A stretch of 64,000 bases of DNA from Novosphingobium sp. FKTRR1 (GTDB lineage: Bacteria > Pseudomonadota > Alphaproteobacteria > Sphingomonadales > Sphingomonadaceae), in NCBI RefSeq assembly GCF_020404405.1, contig NZ_JAIZDA010000014.1, positions 1-64,000 of the forward strand. Reading direction: 5' to 3'. The position numbers were made by a program, and so were the translations under genes. Shown here in pieces: positions 19,991 to 29,630 of the stretch (position 1 is its first letter; every line of letters begins with the position of its first letter). The notes beneath the pieces are model-generated. The model had not been told where the DNA came from and searched no databases. It saw only the letters and a list, made by a program, of their open reading frames with translations.

Positions 19991-22344
19991 AGCGCTTTCC
20001 GGTTGAGGCGCAGCGCGTTGGTGACCACGCTGACCGAGGAGAGCGCCATGGCGGCGGCCGCGATGATCGGCGAGAGCAGGATGCCGAACAGCGGATAGAG
20101 CGCGCCCGCCGCCACCGGCACCCCGGCGACATTGTAGATGAAGGCGAAGACCAGGTTCTGGCGGATGTTGGACATGGTCGCCTGGCTCAGCCGCCGTGCC
20201 CGCACGATGCCCATGAGATCGCCCTTGAGCAGCGTCACGCCCGCGCTCTCGATCGCGACGTCGGTGCCCGAGCCCATGGCAATACCGACATCGGCGGCAG
20301 CCAGTGCGGGGGCGTCGTTGACCCCGTCGCCGGCCATCGCCACCACGCGCCCCTCGCTTTTCAACCGCGCGACGACGGCACTCTTCTGGTCGGGCAGTAC
20401 CTCGGCTTCGACATCGTCAATGCCGAGCCGCCTTGCCACCGCCTCTGCTGTGGTGCGGTTGTCGCCAGTCAACATCACCACGCGAATGCCTTCGGCCTTG
20501 AGTGCGGCCAGGGCCTCCGGCGTCGTCTGCTTCACGGGATCGGCGATTGCAAAGGCGCCGCCGACGGTGCCGTCGACGCCGATGAAGATCGCGGTGGCGC
20601 CATCCCGGCGCAGGGCGTCGGCCTGCTCCGCCAGCGCGTCGGTTGCTATGCCCTCTTCCGAGAGGAACCGCGCATTACCGAGCACGATCCGGCGGCCGTC
20701 GACGGTGCCGAGCGCGCCGCGTCCGGTGGGGGAATCGAAGTCGGTGACGTCGCTCGTGGGGATGCCGCGATCCTTGGCGGCCTCGACGATCGCCAGCGCG
20801 AGCGGATGCTCGGAGGCCCGCTCGACCGAGGCGGCAAGCCGCAGCAGTTCGGCTTCGTCGAAGCCGGGCGCCGGCACGATCTGGGTGACGGCAGGCCGGC
20901 CTTCGGTCAGCGTGCCGGTCTTGTCGACGACGAGCGTGTCGACTTTTTCCATATGCTCGAGCGCTTCGGCATTCTTGATGAGGACGCCGAGCCCGGCGCC
21001 GCGGCCAACCCCGACCATGATCGACATCGGCGTGGCGAGACCCAGTGCGCAGGGACAGGCGATGATCAGCACGGCGACCGCCGCAACCAGCCCGTAGGCG
21101 AAGCGCGGCTCGGGGCCCCAGATGCCCCAGGCGATGAATGCGACCACCGCGACCGCGATGACCACGGGCACGAACCAGCCCGACACCTGATCGGCCATGC
21201 GCTGGATCGGCGCGCGCGAGCGCTGCGCCTCGGCGACCATCTGGACGATGCGCGCGAGCATGGTGTCCCGGCCAACCTTGTCGGCGACGATAACGAGCGC
21301 GCCGGTCTGGTTGAGCGTGCCGCCGATCACCGTGTCGGCCTTGGCCTTGGTGACGGGCATGGACTCACCGGTGACCATCGACTCGTCAAGCGAGGAACGG
21401 CCGTCCTCGACCACGCCATCGACCGGCACCTTCTCGCCGGGACGCACACGCAGGCGGTCGCCGACCGCAACGAGATCGAGGCTGATTTCCTCTTCACTGC
21501 CATCGGAACCGATCCGGCGCGCGGTCTTTGGCGCAAGGTTAAGCAGCGCCTTGATCGCGCCCGAGGTCCGCTCGCGCGCGCGCAGTTCGAGCATCTGGCC
21601 GAGCAGCACGAGGACAGTGATCACCGCGGCCGCCTCGAAATAGACGGCAACCATGCCGTCCTCTCCGCGGAAGGCGGGCGGGAACAGCTGGGGCGCGAGC
21701 GTCGCGACGACGCTGTAGATCCAGGCGACCCCGGTCCCCATCGCGATCAGGGTGAACATGTTGAGGTTGCGGGTCTTGAGCGAGGTCCAGCCACGCTCGA
21801 AGAAGGGCCAGCCCGCCCAGAGCACGACGGGTGTCGCCAGCACGAACTGGATCCATACCGAGATCGACATCGGCACGAGGCGATGGATCGCGGGAAAGAG
21901 ATGCGCGCCCATCTCGAGGATCAGCACCGGGAGGGCCAGCATCAGGCCGACCCGGAAGCGCCGTGTGAAATCGACCAGTTCGTGGCTGGGGCCGCTGTCG
22001 GCGGTTACTGTCGCGGGTTCGAGCGCCATGCCGCAGATCGGACAGGACCCGGGATGGTCCTGCCGGATCTCGGGATGCATAGGGCAGGTCCAGATCGTGC
22101 CTTCTGGCACCGCGACCGGCGGTGCCGGCGGGCCGAGATAGCGCTCGGGATCGGCGATGAATTTTGCCCGGCAGCCCGCGCTGCAGAAATGATAGCGTTC
22201 ACCGCCATGCTCGGCTTGATGCGCCGTGGTCGCCGGGTCGACGGTCATGCCGCAGACCGGGTCCTTGACGCCGGTCGCCGCTTTCGCGGCGCTGTGGCCG
22301 CCGCAGCAACCGCCGCCATGCGCCGCTCCATGTGTCTCGTTCAT
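19987..22344 (-). CDS. copA: Copper-translocating P-type ATPase with YHS and heavy-metal domains
   Basis: A 785-aa P1B-type ATPase that exports Cu(I) from the cytoplasm. The N terminus begins with a Cys/His-rich stretch (GGGCCGGH), then a YHS domain (VCGMTVDP ... YHFCSAGC) and a CPMHPEI/CPICGM heavy-metal-binding domain in place of the usual CxxC ferredoxin-like domain. Transport and catalytic motifs are [21 protein letters not shown] in SEHPLALAI, and [11 protein letters not shown] chose ATG 22344 because AGGAGC precedes it; a longer frame to 22452 crosses the promoter. Regulated by CueR by inference. Confidence 0.95.
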   Translation of the reverse strand: MNETHGAAHGGGCCGGHSAAKAATGVKDPVCGMTVDPATTAHQAEHGGERYHFCSAGCRAKFIADPERYLGPPAPPVAVPEGTIWTCPMHPEIRQDHPGSCPICGMALEPATVTADSGPSHELVDFTRRFRVGLMLALPVLILEMGAHLFPAIHRLVPMSISVWIQFVLATPVVLWAGWPFFERGWTSLKTRNLNMFTLIAMGTGVAWIYSVVATLAPQLFPPAFRGEDGMVAVYFEAAAVITVLVLLGQMLELRARERTSGAIKALLNLAPKTARRIGSDGSEEEISLDLVAVGDRLRVRPGEKVPVDGVVEDGRSSLDESMVTGESMPVTKAKADTVIGGTLNQTGALVIVADKVGRDTMLARIVQMVAEAQRSRAPIQRMADQVSGWFVPVVIAVAVVAFIAWGIWGPEPRFAYGLVAAVAVLIIACPCALGLATPMSIMVGVGRGAGLGVLIKNAEALEHMEKVDTLVVDKTGTLTEGRPAVTQIVPAPGFDEAELLRLAASVERASEHPLALAIVEAAKDRGIPTSDVTDFDSPTGRGALGTVDGRRIVLGNARFLSEEGIATDALAEQADALRRDGATAIFIGVDGTVGGAFAIADPVKQTTPEALAALKAEGIRVVMLTGDNRTTAEAVARRLGIDDVEAEVLPDQKSAVVARLKSEGRVVAMAGDGVNDAPALAAADVGIAMGSGTDVAIESAGVTLLKGDLMGIVRARRLSQATMSNIRQNLVFAFIYNVAGVPVAAGALYPLFGILLSPIIAAAAMALSSVSVVTNALRLNRKAL

Positions 22345-22369
22345 CGCCTTGCTCCTTTCGACGCCTGAC

Positions 22370-22400
22370 GATCTAGGGTCTGACACCGTGTCAGGGTCAA
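22370..22400 (-). promoter_or_regulatory. CueR/MerR-type promoter of the copper P-ATPase
   Basis: On the minus strand, TTGACC (22395-22400) and TAGATC (22370-22375) are separated by 19 bp holding the perfect dyad CTGACAC-G-GTGTCAG. The over-long spacer with a centred dyad is characteristic of MerR-family promoters, which the regulator distorts into an active form when metal binds. The first codon of the ATPase is 25 nt downstream. Confidence 0.85.
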
Positions 22401-22451
22401 TACGTAATCGCCTAAGCGGACAAATCGGCGGGCCCGTTCGCCTGGCCGCCA

Positions 22452-23126
22452 TCAGCCAAGGTCATTGGCAACCGTAAGGCCGTGGTCCTGCGCCGGTCGA
22501 TGCGCCGTAAACAAGTCGATCGCGCCGGTGATGGTCAAAAGCCGAAACGTCTCGGCCACATGCCTGAAGCCGGCCGCCGCGATCAGGCCGGGGAGCACGC
22601 CGTCGGCATTGGGCCGGGTATCATCGATGCCATCGAGCCGCTGCACGGTCAGGCGGAAGGCAAGCCGCATGAAACCCTGCTGGCGGCCATAATCGGCGAT
22701 CACCAGGCGCCCACCCGGGCGCAGCATGGCGAACATGGCGCGCAGGGTTGCCGCCTTCTCCCTGACCGGCATCTGATGCAGCACGAGACTCGACACGACA
22801 GCGTCGGCGGTACCCGGGGCCACGTCCCTGGCAAATCCCTGACGCCAGTCGATATCGGCCCGCCGCACAGCGGCCTTGTGCCGCGCGATGTCGAGCGCCT
22901 CGGCATCGGGATCGAGACCGATCACCTGCGTCCTGGGCTCGGCTTGCTTGAGCATCAGCGCGAAGCTGCCGGTGCCACAGCCGACGTCGACGACCGTCTC
23001 ACCGGCTTTGGGCGCCAGGGCGGCGAGCATGGCGGCACGCCACCGCTTCTCCCGCGTCCACAGGCGGATCGCGCGATCATAGTCTTTCGTCGATCCGGTC
23101 CCGAGCGGCGGGGTGTAGGATTGCAT
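22452..23126 (-). CDS. Class I SAM-dependent methyltransferase
   Basis: A 224-aa Rossmann-type methyltransferase. The SAM-binding motif [15 protein letters not shown] is at about residues 45-60, and the acidic motif [10 protein letters not shown] and the post-motif [14 protein letters not shown] follow. The substrate is unknown; similar proteins act on quinones, metabolites or metalloids. It follows CopC and CopD by 36 bp and may share their transcript. Confidence 0.75.
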   Translation of the reverse strand: MQSYTPPLGTGSTKDYDRAIRLWTREKRWRAAMLAALAPKAGETVVDVGCGTGSFALMLKQAEPRTQVIGLDPDAEALDIARHKAAVRRADIDWRQGFARDVAPGTADAVVSSLVLHQMPVREKAATLRAMFAMLRPGGRLVIADYGRQQGFMRLAFRLTVQRLDGIDDTRPNADGVLPGLIAAAGFRHVAETFRLLTITGAIDLFTAHRPAQDHGLTVANDLG

Positions 23127-23162
23127 TGGCTTCTCCCAACGCGAGGCGTCCGAAACGATAAG

Positions 23163-24107
23163 CTACATCGACATGGGCGGCGATAGTGTCCCCAGCCAGG
23201 CGACGAGCCCGAGAATGACGATCGCAAGACCGCCTTCGACGACGAGGCTCGCGCGCAGCAGCGCCTGCGCCCGTGGCGCGTCCTCTTCCTCGATCGCCTG
23301 CGCAAGTGCCGGGGTCAGGCGATAACGGTTGAGCGCGGCCAGGCCCAGCATGCCGGCGAACAGCAGCAGCTTGGCGATGAGCAGCAGGCCGTAGGTCGAC
23401 TGCCCGAGCGAGGCGATGTTGCCCGGACCGACGAGGAACCAGCCGTTCACCGTCCCGGTCAGGATCAGCAGGGCGACGATGATCGTGCCGACGAGGGAGA
23501 AGCCCCGCAACGCTTCCTCGGCGAGCGTGACCCGGTCCATGTCTTGAGCGGCGAGATCGTCGGTTGCGAGCCTGGGAAGTACCAGCGCGAGGAATGCGGC
23601 AAGCGCGCCGACCCAGGCGCCGGCGGCGAGCAGATGGATGAGATCGGCCCCCAGTTGCAGCCAGCCCGCCTCGCCTTCGCCAGCCGCGCCATGCCCACTC
23701 CAGGCGAGGGTCGCGAGTGCGACCGCGCCTGCCAGAGTGGAGGCGATGAAGGCAGGACCGGATTGCCGGCGATAGAAGGGGATGGAGAGCAGAAGAACGA
23801 GGAGCGCGACGAGGCGCGCCTTCAGCGCCGTTCCCATGGACGTGCCGTTGAACAGCTCTGCGACCATGGAAAGATCAGGCTGGGTGAGCGGCAGCCCGGT
23901 CATGGCCGCTGCCTGCAACGCGAACCCCAGCGCCGACAGCAGGAGGGCGAGACAGGCGAGACCGGCCACCATTGCTACCATCGGCAGATGCCGCTGTACC
24001 ATCCGGCCGCCGCCGGGCGCATAGAGCGCGAACAGCGGCAGGCCGAACAACAGGCCGAGATCGACGTAGAGCGCCCAGCGGACGGCGACGAGTGCCACGT
24101 CGTTCAT
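23163..24107 (-). CDS. copD: Copper resistance membrane protein CopD
   Basis: A 314-aa polytopic membrane protein with about eight helices, of the CopD/PcoD family. Conserved features include the central WSGHGAAGEGEAGWLQLGADLIHLLAAGAWVGAL-type region, seen here as LIHLLAAGAWVG, and FAGMLGLAALNRYRLTPAL. CopD works with periplasmic CopC in moving copper across the inner membrane. It starts 4 bp after the copC stop. Confidence 0.92.
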   Translation of the reverse strand: MNDVALVAVRWALYVDLGLLFGLPLFALYAPGGGRMVQRHLPMVAMVAGLACLALLLSALGFALQAAAMTGLPLTQPDLSMVAELFNGTSMGTALKARLVALLVLLLSIPFYRRQSGPAFIASTLAGAVALATLAWSGHGAAGEGEAGWLQLGADLIHLLAAGAWVGALAAFLALVLPRLATDDLAAQDMDRVTLAEEALRGFSLVGTIIVALLILTGTVNGWFLVGPGNIASLGQSTYGLLLIAKLLLFAGMLGLAALNRYRLTPALAQAIEEEDAPRAQALLRASLVVEGGLAIVILGLVAWLGTLSPPMSM

Positions 24108-24111
24108 GGCG

Positions 24112-24489
24112 TCACTTGACGGTAAAGGCGAGATTGCCCTGGATGCGGTGCGTGTCGGTCGAGACGACGTGCCAGGCGACCTGATAGCTGCCCGCCATGA
24201 GCGGCTTGGCGAGCGTCAGCACGAGCGTCTTGTCGCCTTCGACGGACGTCTTGAAGCCGGTTACCGCCATGCGATGGTTGGGCATGCCGGGCATACCGGT
24301 CATCACGATCTCGGCACCCGACAGCCTGGGCATCAGACCTTCGCTGAACGTAAGCGTAATGCGCGAGGGCGCCGAGACGCTGGCATTGGCGGCCGGAGCC
24401 GAGGATACAAGCTTGGGATGGGCATAGGCCGGAGCCGAAACACTCAGGCCTACGATGGCGATAGCTGCGAGAGGCGAAAAGAAACGCAT
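24112..24489 (-). CDS. copC: Periplasmic copper-binding protein CopC
   Basis: A 125-aa protein with a cleavable signal peptide ending near AYA, then mature HPKLVSSAPAANA, whose N-terminal His is part of the Cu(II) site of CopC. The rest is a beta-barrel with VVSTDTHRIQGNLAFTV near the end. A Met-rich bend (MTGMPGMPNHRM) could serve Cu(I). AGGAGA lies before the ATG at 24489. The ECF-type promoter at 24520-24544 ends 30 nt upstream. Confidence 0.95.
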   Translation of the reverse strand: MRFFSPLAAIAIVGLSVSAPAYAHPKLVSSAPAANASVSAPSRITLTFSEGLMPRLSGAEIVMTGMPGMPNHRMAVTGFKTSVEGDKTLVLTLAKPLMAGSYQVAWHVVSTDTHRIQGNLAFTVK

Positions 24490-24519
24490 TGGAACATTCT
24501 CCTGTGGATCCCATGAGAC

Positions 24520-24544
24520 AATACGCAGCCGCGACCTGCACCCC
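24520..24544 (-). promoter_or_regulatory. Putative ECF-sigma promoter A (copC)
   Basis: On the minus strand: GGGGTGC, nine bases, CTGCGTATT. It matches promoter B on the opposite strand, 28 bp away. See the finding on the shared motif. Confidence 0.65.
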
Positions 24545-24572
24545 TCGCAATTTTCTTTTTGTTCCCGGACAA

Positions 24573-24597
24573 GGGTTGCCGGACCATCCTGCGTATT
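24573..24597 (+). promoter_or_regulatory. Putative ECF-sigma promoter B (anti-sigma/sensor/sigma operon)
   Basis: GGGTTGC (24573-24579), nine bases, CTGCGTATT (24589-24597), 24 nt before the first gene of the CnrYXH-like unit. It implies the sigma factor activates its own operon. Confidence 0.65.
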
Positions 24598-24621
24598 GAG
24601 AAGTGAAGACGGAGAAACATC

Positions 24622-24894
24622 ATGGACCACCTCGACGACATGCTCAGCCGGTTGCGGGAAGCGCCGCTCGATCCCCGGCTTGCCGGGCTGGACAGCCGCG
24701 TCATGGCCGAGATCGCCCGGCTCCAGGCCATGCCCCGCCTGAGCGCCACGACATTCGGTATCGCCGCGGCAGCAGCCTTGTTCCTGGGAATTGCCGGCTC
24801 GGCCGTGCCTGTGCGGTCGACCGAAGCCGGGCCGATATCGCCCTTTGACGCGCGGCTCGCGCTCGCTCCTTCGACGCTGCTGAGTTCACAATGA
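24622..24894 (+). CDS. CnrY-like membrane anti-sigma factor (predicted)
   Basis: A 90-aa protein: a cytoplasmic, acidic/helical N-terminal part of about 40 residues (DHLDDMLSRLREAPLDPRLAGLD), one membrane helix (TTFGIAAAAALFLGIAGSAV), and a short periplasmic tail. Size, topology and position directly before a CnrX-like sensor and an ECF sigma gene match the anti-sigma CnrY of Cupriavidus. I see no strong sequence signature, so the function is inferred from context. The stop overlaps the next start as ATGA. Confidence 0.7.
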   Translation: MDHLDDMLSRLREAPLDPRLAGLDSRVMAEIARLQAMPRLSATTFGIAAAAALFLGIAGSAVPVRSTEAGPISPFDARLALAPSTLLSSQ

Positions 24895-25331
24895 TGCGCG
24901 ACCGCCGGCTCCTGCTCCTCGTCCTGCTGACCTTTGCCGCGGCGATCGCTGGCGTTGTCATCGGCCGCGTCTATGTGGTTCCGGTGCGCCCGGTCGAAAA
25001 TGAGCTGCACGAGCTGCTCCATCGCGATCTGAAGCTGGATTCCGCGCAACACAGCCGGCTCGAGACAATCGAGAAGAACTACGCCTTACGGCGTCAAGCG
25101 CTGGAGGCCGAACTGCGCGCCGACAATGCGCGCCTCGCGGAGGCGATCGAAGCGGAGCATGGCTATGGCCCGCAAGTCGCAGCGGCGGTGGATCGCTCGC
25201 ACCAGGCCATGGGGGCCCTGCAGAAGGAAACGCTCGAGCACATCTTCGCAATGCGGGCCGTGCTGCGTCCCGATCAGACCGAGAAGTTCGACGACGCCGT
25301 CGTGAAAGCGCTGACGGCCAAGTCCAAATGA
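24891..25331 (+). CDS. CnrX-like periplasmic metal sensor
   Basis: A 146-aa protein with an N-terminal membrane anchor (LLLLVLLTFAAAIAGVVIG) and an all-helical periplasmic domain of the metal-resistance/CnrX type. H40, H44, E61, H117 and M121 reproduce, with a uniform offset of two, the Co/Ni ligands H42, H46, E63, H119 and M123 of CnrX. The site therefore looks intact. Around it are copper genes, so the metal sensed may be Cu rather than Co/Ni. It is overlapped by four bases with genes on both sides, giving an Y-X-H order. Confidence 0.88.
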   Translation: MMRDRRLLLLVLLTFAAAIAGVVIGRVYVVPVRPVENELHELLHRDLKLDSAQHSRLETIEKNYALRRQALEAELRADNARLAEAIEAEHGYGPQVAAAVDRSHQAMGALQKETLEHIFAMRAVLRPDQTEKFDDAVVKALTAKSK

Positions 25332-25894
25332 CCGCGAGCCTCCCCGACTGCTCGGACGGGGAGCTCGCGGCTTTGGCGCTTGGCGGGCGGCAAGCGGCTT
25401 ATGGCGAACTGGTCCGGCGGCATCAAGGTTGGGTTCACCGGCTCGGGCGCAGCCATGTCGGATCTATGGATGAGGCCTTAGATGTCACCCAGGCGAGCTT
25501 CGTCGCGGCCTTTGCCGCACTCAACCGCTATGACGCTGCGCGACCTTTTCCGGTCTGGATGTCCCGGATCGTCATCAACAAATGCCATGACTGGCGGCGC
25601 CGGCGCGCGGTCCGGAACTTCTTCTCCATGGCCCTGCCGCTGGGCGAGGCGGATGACGTCGCCGATGAGGCGCCGCTACCCGACCAGGCAATCGGCGCCG
25701 AGCAGCAACTGGCAGAGGCGATGAAAGCGATCGCCGCCCTGCCCGCCTCTCTCAAGGACACGCTCATCCTGCGGACGATCGACGAGAAGTCGGAAGCCGA
25801 AACCGCCGAGATTCTCGGCATCAGCCAGAAGGCAGTCGAGACCCGCCTCTACCGCGCCCGGGCGCGCCTCGCGGAAATATTGAAGAAAGTTTGA
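25328..25894 (+). CDS. CnrH-like ECF sigma factor
   Basis: A 188-aa ECF-type sigma-70 factor. Region 2 (about residues 20-95) shows YGELVRRHQGWVHRLGRSHV, DVTQASFVAAFAALNRYD and FPVWMSRIVINKCHDWRRRR. Region 4 (about 130-185) shows LPASLKDTLILRTIDEKSEAETAEILGISQKAVETRLYRARARL. The start overlaps the sensor gene as ATGA. By analogy with CnrYXH, the anti-sigma holds it until the sensor binds metal. Five candidate target promoters are in the window. Confidence 0.93.
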   Translation: MTASLPDCSDGELAALALGGRQAAYGELVRRHQGWVHRLGRSHVGSMDEALDVTQASFVAAFAALNRYDAARPFPVWMSRIVINKCHDWRRRRAVRNFFSMALPLGEADDVADEAPLPDQAIGAEQQLAEAMKAIAALPASLKDTLILRTIDEKSEAETAEILGISQKAVETRLYRARARLAEILKKV

Positions 25895-25919
25895 GGGGGA
25901 TGAGGCCACGCTGCGTATT
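25895..25919 (+). promoter_or_regulatory. Putative ECF-sigma promoter C (copA/copB)
   Basis: GGGGGAT (25895-25901), nine bases, CTGCGTATT (25911-25919), starting just after the sigma gene and 42 nt before the copA ATG. The -10-like half is identical with promoters A and B. Confidence 0.6.
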
Positions 25920-25961
25920 TCCAATAGGTCCGCCCTCTTTCTTAAAGCTGAGACAAACCGA

Positions 25962-27890
25962 ATGATTTCTGCTCTCGACCGCCGCCAGTTCCTCCGCGGC
26001 GCGGCCCTCGCCGGCGGCGGCGCAGCATTGTCAGCCTGGCTGCCGGCCTGGGCGCAGACGATCTCGCCGGGGATGCGACCGACGCTGCCGACCGTGTCGG
26101 GCGAAGACATCACGCTCACCATCGCCCGGCAGTCGATGACCATCGACGGGCGCAAGTTCCGGGCAATCGGCCTCAACGGCACGGTCCCCGCCCCGCTGAT
26201 CCGGCTGCGCGAGGGCCAGCGCGTGCGGCTCAACGTCATCAATCAGCTCGAGGAAGACAGCTCAATCCACTGGCACGGGCTGTTGGTTCCGGCGAAACAC
26301 GACGGCGTGCCGGGCGTCTCCTTCCCCGGCATCAAGCCCGGCAGCAGCTATCTGTATGATTTTCCGGTGATGCAGAACGGTACCTACTGGTATCACAGCC
26401 ATTCGGGCCTGCAGGAGCAAGAAGGCCATTACGGGCCGATCATCATCGACCCGGCGGGCACCGATCCGGTCGCCTATGACCGCGAACATGTCATCGTATT
26501 GGCCGATCACAGCGCGCTGTCACCGCAGGCGATCTTCCGTCGCCTCAAGGTCAATCCCGGCCATTTCAACTTCCAGCGCCAGACGCTGGCCGGACTTCTG
26601 TCTGGCAAGGACCAGCCGCTCAAGGATCGGCTCGACTGGGGCCAGATGCGCATGGACCCGACCGACATCTCCGATGTGACCGGATCGACCTACACCTATC
26701 TCGTCAACGGCCACGGTCCCATGGACAACTGGACTGCGCTCTTCACCCCGGGCGAGCGGGTGCGGCTGCGCGTCATCAATGCCTCGGCGATGACCACCTT
26801 CAATGTCCGCATTCCCGGCCTGCCCCTGAGCATCGTTCAGGCCGACGGGCAGAATGTGATGCCGGTCAGCGTCGACGAATTCCAGATCGGCGTCGCCGAG
26901 ACCTACGATGTCATCGTAACGCCTAGCGAAGATAAGGCCTACACGCTCGTCGGCGAGGCAATCGATCGTTCCGGCATGGCGCGCGCGACGCTGGCGCCGC
27001 GGGCCGGCATGGCCGGCGAGGTGCCGCCGCTGCGCAAACGGCCGCTCGCCGACATGAAGGACATGGGCATGGACATGTCCTCGATGTCCGGCATGGAGGG
27101 CATGGACATGTCGGGCGGCACGACGCGGGGCGTCGATCCGACTGCCGAAAAGAACGCATCTGCCCGCCTCGCAACCGGTGCGGGGGCCGCGATGGCGTCC
27201 GGCATGGAGCAAGGCGCCATGGGAGACATGGACCACTTGGGGATGGATCACTCGTCGATGGCGGGCATGGACCACGGGGCGATGGGCGCCGATGGCCAGA
27301 TGGCGGGCATGGATCATGGCGGGCACGCGATGGGCTCGATGAAGATGCGCGACTTCTCGAATGCGCCCCAGGTGAAGCGCGACCCGAGCGTCCAGACCAT
27401 CTCGCCGATGCCCGTAGACCGCACCGGCGAGCCCGGCCAGGGCCTCGCCGACGTCGGCCACAAGGTGCTTGTCTACAGGGACCTGATGGCGCTCGATCGC
27501 AATCCGGACGTGCGCGCGCCGAGCCGCAGCATCGACATTCACCTCACCGGCAACATGGAGCGGTTCATGTGGTCGTTCGACGGCGAAAAAATGTCGGACC
27601 ATCACGAGCCGATCCCCTTCATCGAAGGCGAGCGGGTGCGCGTCAATCTCATCAACGACACGATGATGGGGCATCCGATCCATATTCACGGGCATTTTTT
27701 CGAGCTGGTGACGGGGCATGGCGATCATGCGCCGCGCAAGCATACGGTGATCGTCCAGCCCGGCGGCAAGGTGACCTGGGACTTCACCGCCGACGCGGTC
27801 GGCGACTGGGCCTTCCACTGTCATCTCCTCTACCACATGCATGCAGGGATGATGCGGGTCGTGAGCGTCCGTCCGAAGGGAGACGCGTAA
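25962..27890 (+). CDS. copA: Multicopper oxidase CopA (periplasmic)
   Basis: A 642-aa Tat-exported multicopper oxidase of the CopA/PcoA family, which oxidises Cu(I) and sequesters copper in the periplasm. RRQFLRGAALAGGG is the twin-arginine signal. Copper-site motifs are HWHG (H103/H105), HSHSG near residue 147, HPIHIHGHFF near 575 and HCHLLYHMHAGMM near 620, the last with the type 1 Cys-His-Met set. Residues about 360-455 form a long Met/His-rich insert (MGMDMSSMSGM type) for binding extra copper. It runs into copB with a one-base overlap (TAATG). Confidence 0.95.
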   Translation: MISALDRRQFLRGAALAGGGAALSAWLPAWAQTISPGMRPTLPTVSGEDITLTIARQSMTIDGRKFRAIGLNGTVPAPLIRLREGQRVRLNVINQLEEDSSIHWHGLLVPAKHDGVPGVSFPGIKPGSSYLYDFPVMQNGTYWYHSHSGLQEQEGHYGPIIIDPAGTDPVAYDREHVIVLADHSALSPQAIFRRLKVNPGHFNFQRQTLAGLLSGKDQPLKDRLDWGQMRMDPTDISDVTGSTYTYLVNGHGPMDNWTALFTPGERVRLRVINASAMTTFNVRIPGLPLSIVQADGQNVMPVSVDEFQIGVAETYDVIVTPSEDKAYTLVGEAIDRSGMARATLAPRAGMAGEVPPLRKRPLADMKDMGMDMSSMSGMEGMDMSGGTTRGVDPTAEKNASARLATGAGAAMASGMEQGAMGDMDHLGMDHSSMAGMDHGAMGADGQMAGMDHGGHAMGSMKMRDFSNAPQVKRDPSVQTISPMPVDRTGEPGQGLADVGHKVLVYRDLMALDRNPDVRAPSRSIDIHLTGNMERFMWSFDGEKMSDHHEPIPFIEGERVRVNLINDTMMGHPIHIHGHFFELVTGHGDHAPRKHTVIVQPGGKVTWDFTADAVGDWAFHCHLLYHMHAGMMRVVSVRPKGDA

Positions 27891-29008
27891 TGACCCGCAT
27901 CCTCACGCCGCTGGTGAGCGCGATCGCCCTTTTCGCTGCCGCGCCCGCCTTTGCCCAGGATCATTCGATGCACGGCATGCCCGGCATGGCGCCGCCGGGC
28001 GAAGTGGCGCCGGCGCAGGAGAAGAAGAAGGACAAGGCCGCCGCCAGGCCGCGCGCTCAGACACCAGCGCCGGACGCCACCTCGGCGATGGACCATTCGC
28101 AGCACCAGGCCAGTCCTGCGCCGCAGGGAGATGCGGCCGGTCAGCCGCAACCCGCGTCTCCCGCGATGCCGGAGATGCCGGGTATGGACCATTCGCAGCA
28201 TGGCCAGACAACGATGCCGGGAATGCCCGCCATGCCCGGCATGCAAATGACCGGCACGGCGCTTCCGGCCGGCAATGCGCCCCCGCCGCCTCCCCCAAGC
28301 GACCACTTCGCCGATCGTGATTTTCCCGGCGGCGAGATGGCGCGCTCGCGCGACATCATGATGAAGGATAGCGGCGGCAACAATTTCGGGCAGGTGCTGC
28401 TCAACGTGTTCGAGTATCAGGCGCATAGCGGCCGCGATGGCTATCGCTGGGATGGCGAAGGCTTTTACGGCGGCGACATCAACCGGCTCTGGCTCAAGAG
28501 CGAGGGCGAAGGCGAGTTCGGCCGCGGCATCGACAGCGCCGAGGTGCAGGTGCTCTACAGCCGGGCCATCGACCCCTATTTCAATCTTCAGGGCGGTATC
28601 CGCCAGGACTTCGGCCGCGGGCCCGACCGCACCTACGCGACGATCGGCGTCGAGGGCCTGGCTCCTGGCATGTTCGAGGTCGAAGGCGCGCTGTTCCTCT
28701 CGACCAAGGGCGATGTTCTGGGCCGGGTCGAGGGCTATTACGACCAGCGCATCACCCAGCGCCTGATCTTGCAGCCGCGCGCCGAGGTCAATTTCGCCGC
28801 GCAGGATATTCCGGAGAACGACATCGGTTCGGGGCTGGTCAACATAGAGCTCGGCGCGCGCCTGCGCTACGAATTCAGCCGCCAGTTCGCACCTTACATC
28901 GGCGTTTCCTATCTGCGCAAAGCCGGAGACACGGCGCGGCTGTCGAGGCTTGCGGGCGAGGACGTCCATGCCACCAGCTTCGTCGCCGGCGTTCGCTTCT
29001 GGTTTTAG
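27890..29008 (+). CDS. copB: Copper resistance outer-membrane protein CopB
   Basis: A 372-aa protein with a signal peptide (residues 1-22), a Met/His/Pro-rich copper-binding region to about residue 140 (repeats of the MDHSQH and MPGMPAMPGM type), and a beta-barrel domain (VLLNVFEYQAHSGRDGYRWDG ... SRQFAPYIGVSYLRK) ending in Trp-Phe. CopB binds copper at the outer membrane. The ATG at 27890 overlaps the copA stop, which favours it over any longer frame. Confidence 0.95.
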   Translation: MTRILTPLVSAIALFAAAPAFAQDHSMHGMPGMAPPGEVAPAQEKKKDKAAARPRAQTPAPDATSAMDHSQHQASPAPQGDAAGQPQPASPAMPEMPGMDHSQHGQTTMPGMPAMPGMQMTGTALPAGNAPPPPPPSDHFADRDFPGGEMARSRDIMMKDSGGNNFGQVLLNVFEYQAHSGRDGYRWDGEGFYGGDINRLWLKSEGEGEFGRGIDSAEVQVLYSRAIDPYFNLQGGIRQDFGRGPDRTYATIGVEGLAPGMFEVEGALFLSTKGDVLGRVEGYYDQRITQRLILQPRAEVNFAAQDIPENDIGSGLVNIELGARLRYEFSRQFAPYIGVSYLRKAGDTARLSRLAGEDVHATSFVAGVRFWF

Positions 29009-29098
29009 CATCAGGACGGTTGATGGCGGGGGCGAACAAGAGAGCGGGGCGTTACACTCATACCCAGGTCGGCCGGCGCCGAGCGAAGGAGATACGCC

Positions 29099-29572
29099 AT
29101 GGACCATTCGTCCCACATGAACACCCGGAAGATGGGTGCCTATTGGAGCCTTGCCGTTCAGACCGTCATCAGCGGCGTCATCATGTATCTGGTGATGTTC
29201 GTCATGATCGACGGGCTCGACAGCTTCTACAACAACCTCAACATGCTCTACATGACGCTGATGATGGTCGCACCGATGGTGGTGCTGATGATCCTCGCCA
29301 TGCGACACATGTTCGTGTCGAAGGCCGCCAACATCGCGCTGATCGCCGCGTCGCTGGTCGCCTTCTTCGGCAGCTTTGCACTCATCCGCACCCAGACCAC
29401 GATCGGCGACACGGCCTTTCTGCGCTCGATGATCCCGCATCATTCCGGGGCGATCCTGATGTGCCAGGAAGCAAAGCTCAGCGATCCGGAAGTCATCCGG
29501 CTTTGCGAAGCGATCAAGCGCTCGCAGCGGCAGGAAATCGACGAGATGAAGGCCATACTCGCGCGGCGCTGA
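29099..29572 (+). CDS. DUF305 membrane protein
   Basis: A 157-aa protein with three membrane helices in its first 100 residues and a C-terminal DUF305 segment (FLRSMIPHHSGAILMCQEAKL ... IKRSQRQEIDEMKAIL). The His pair and Met/Cys residues in MIPHHSGAILMC could bind copper. DUF305 proteins recur in copper and silver islands, but their action is undefined. GGAGATACGCC precedes the ATG. It follows copB by 90 bp. Confidence 0.85.
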   Translation: MDHSSHMNTRKMGAYWSLAVQTVISGVIMYLVMFVMIDGLDSFYNNLNMLYMTLMMVAPMVVLMILAMRHMFVSKAANIALIAASLVAFFGSFALIRTQTTIGDTAFLRSMIPHHSGAILMCQEAKLSDPEVIRLCEAIKRSQRQEIDEMKAILARR

Positions 29573-29630
29573 GTGGCACGGTCGGGCTACGCCCGGATAC
29601 GTGCGCCCGGCCAGGTATGTGAGCCGGCCG

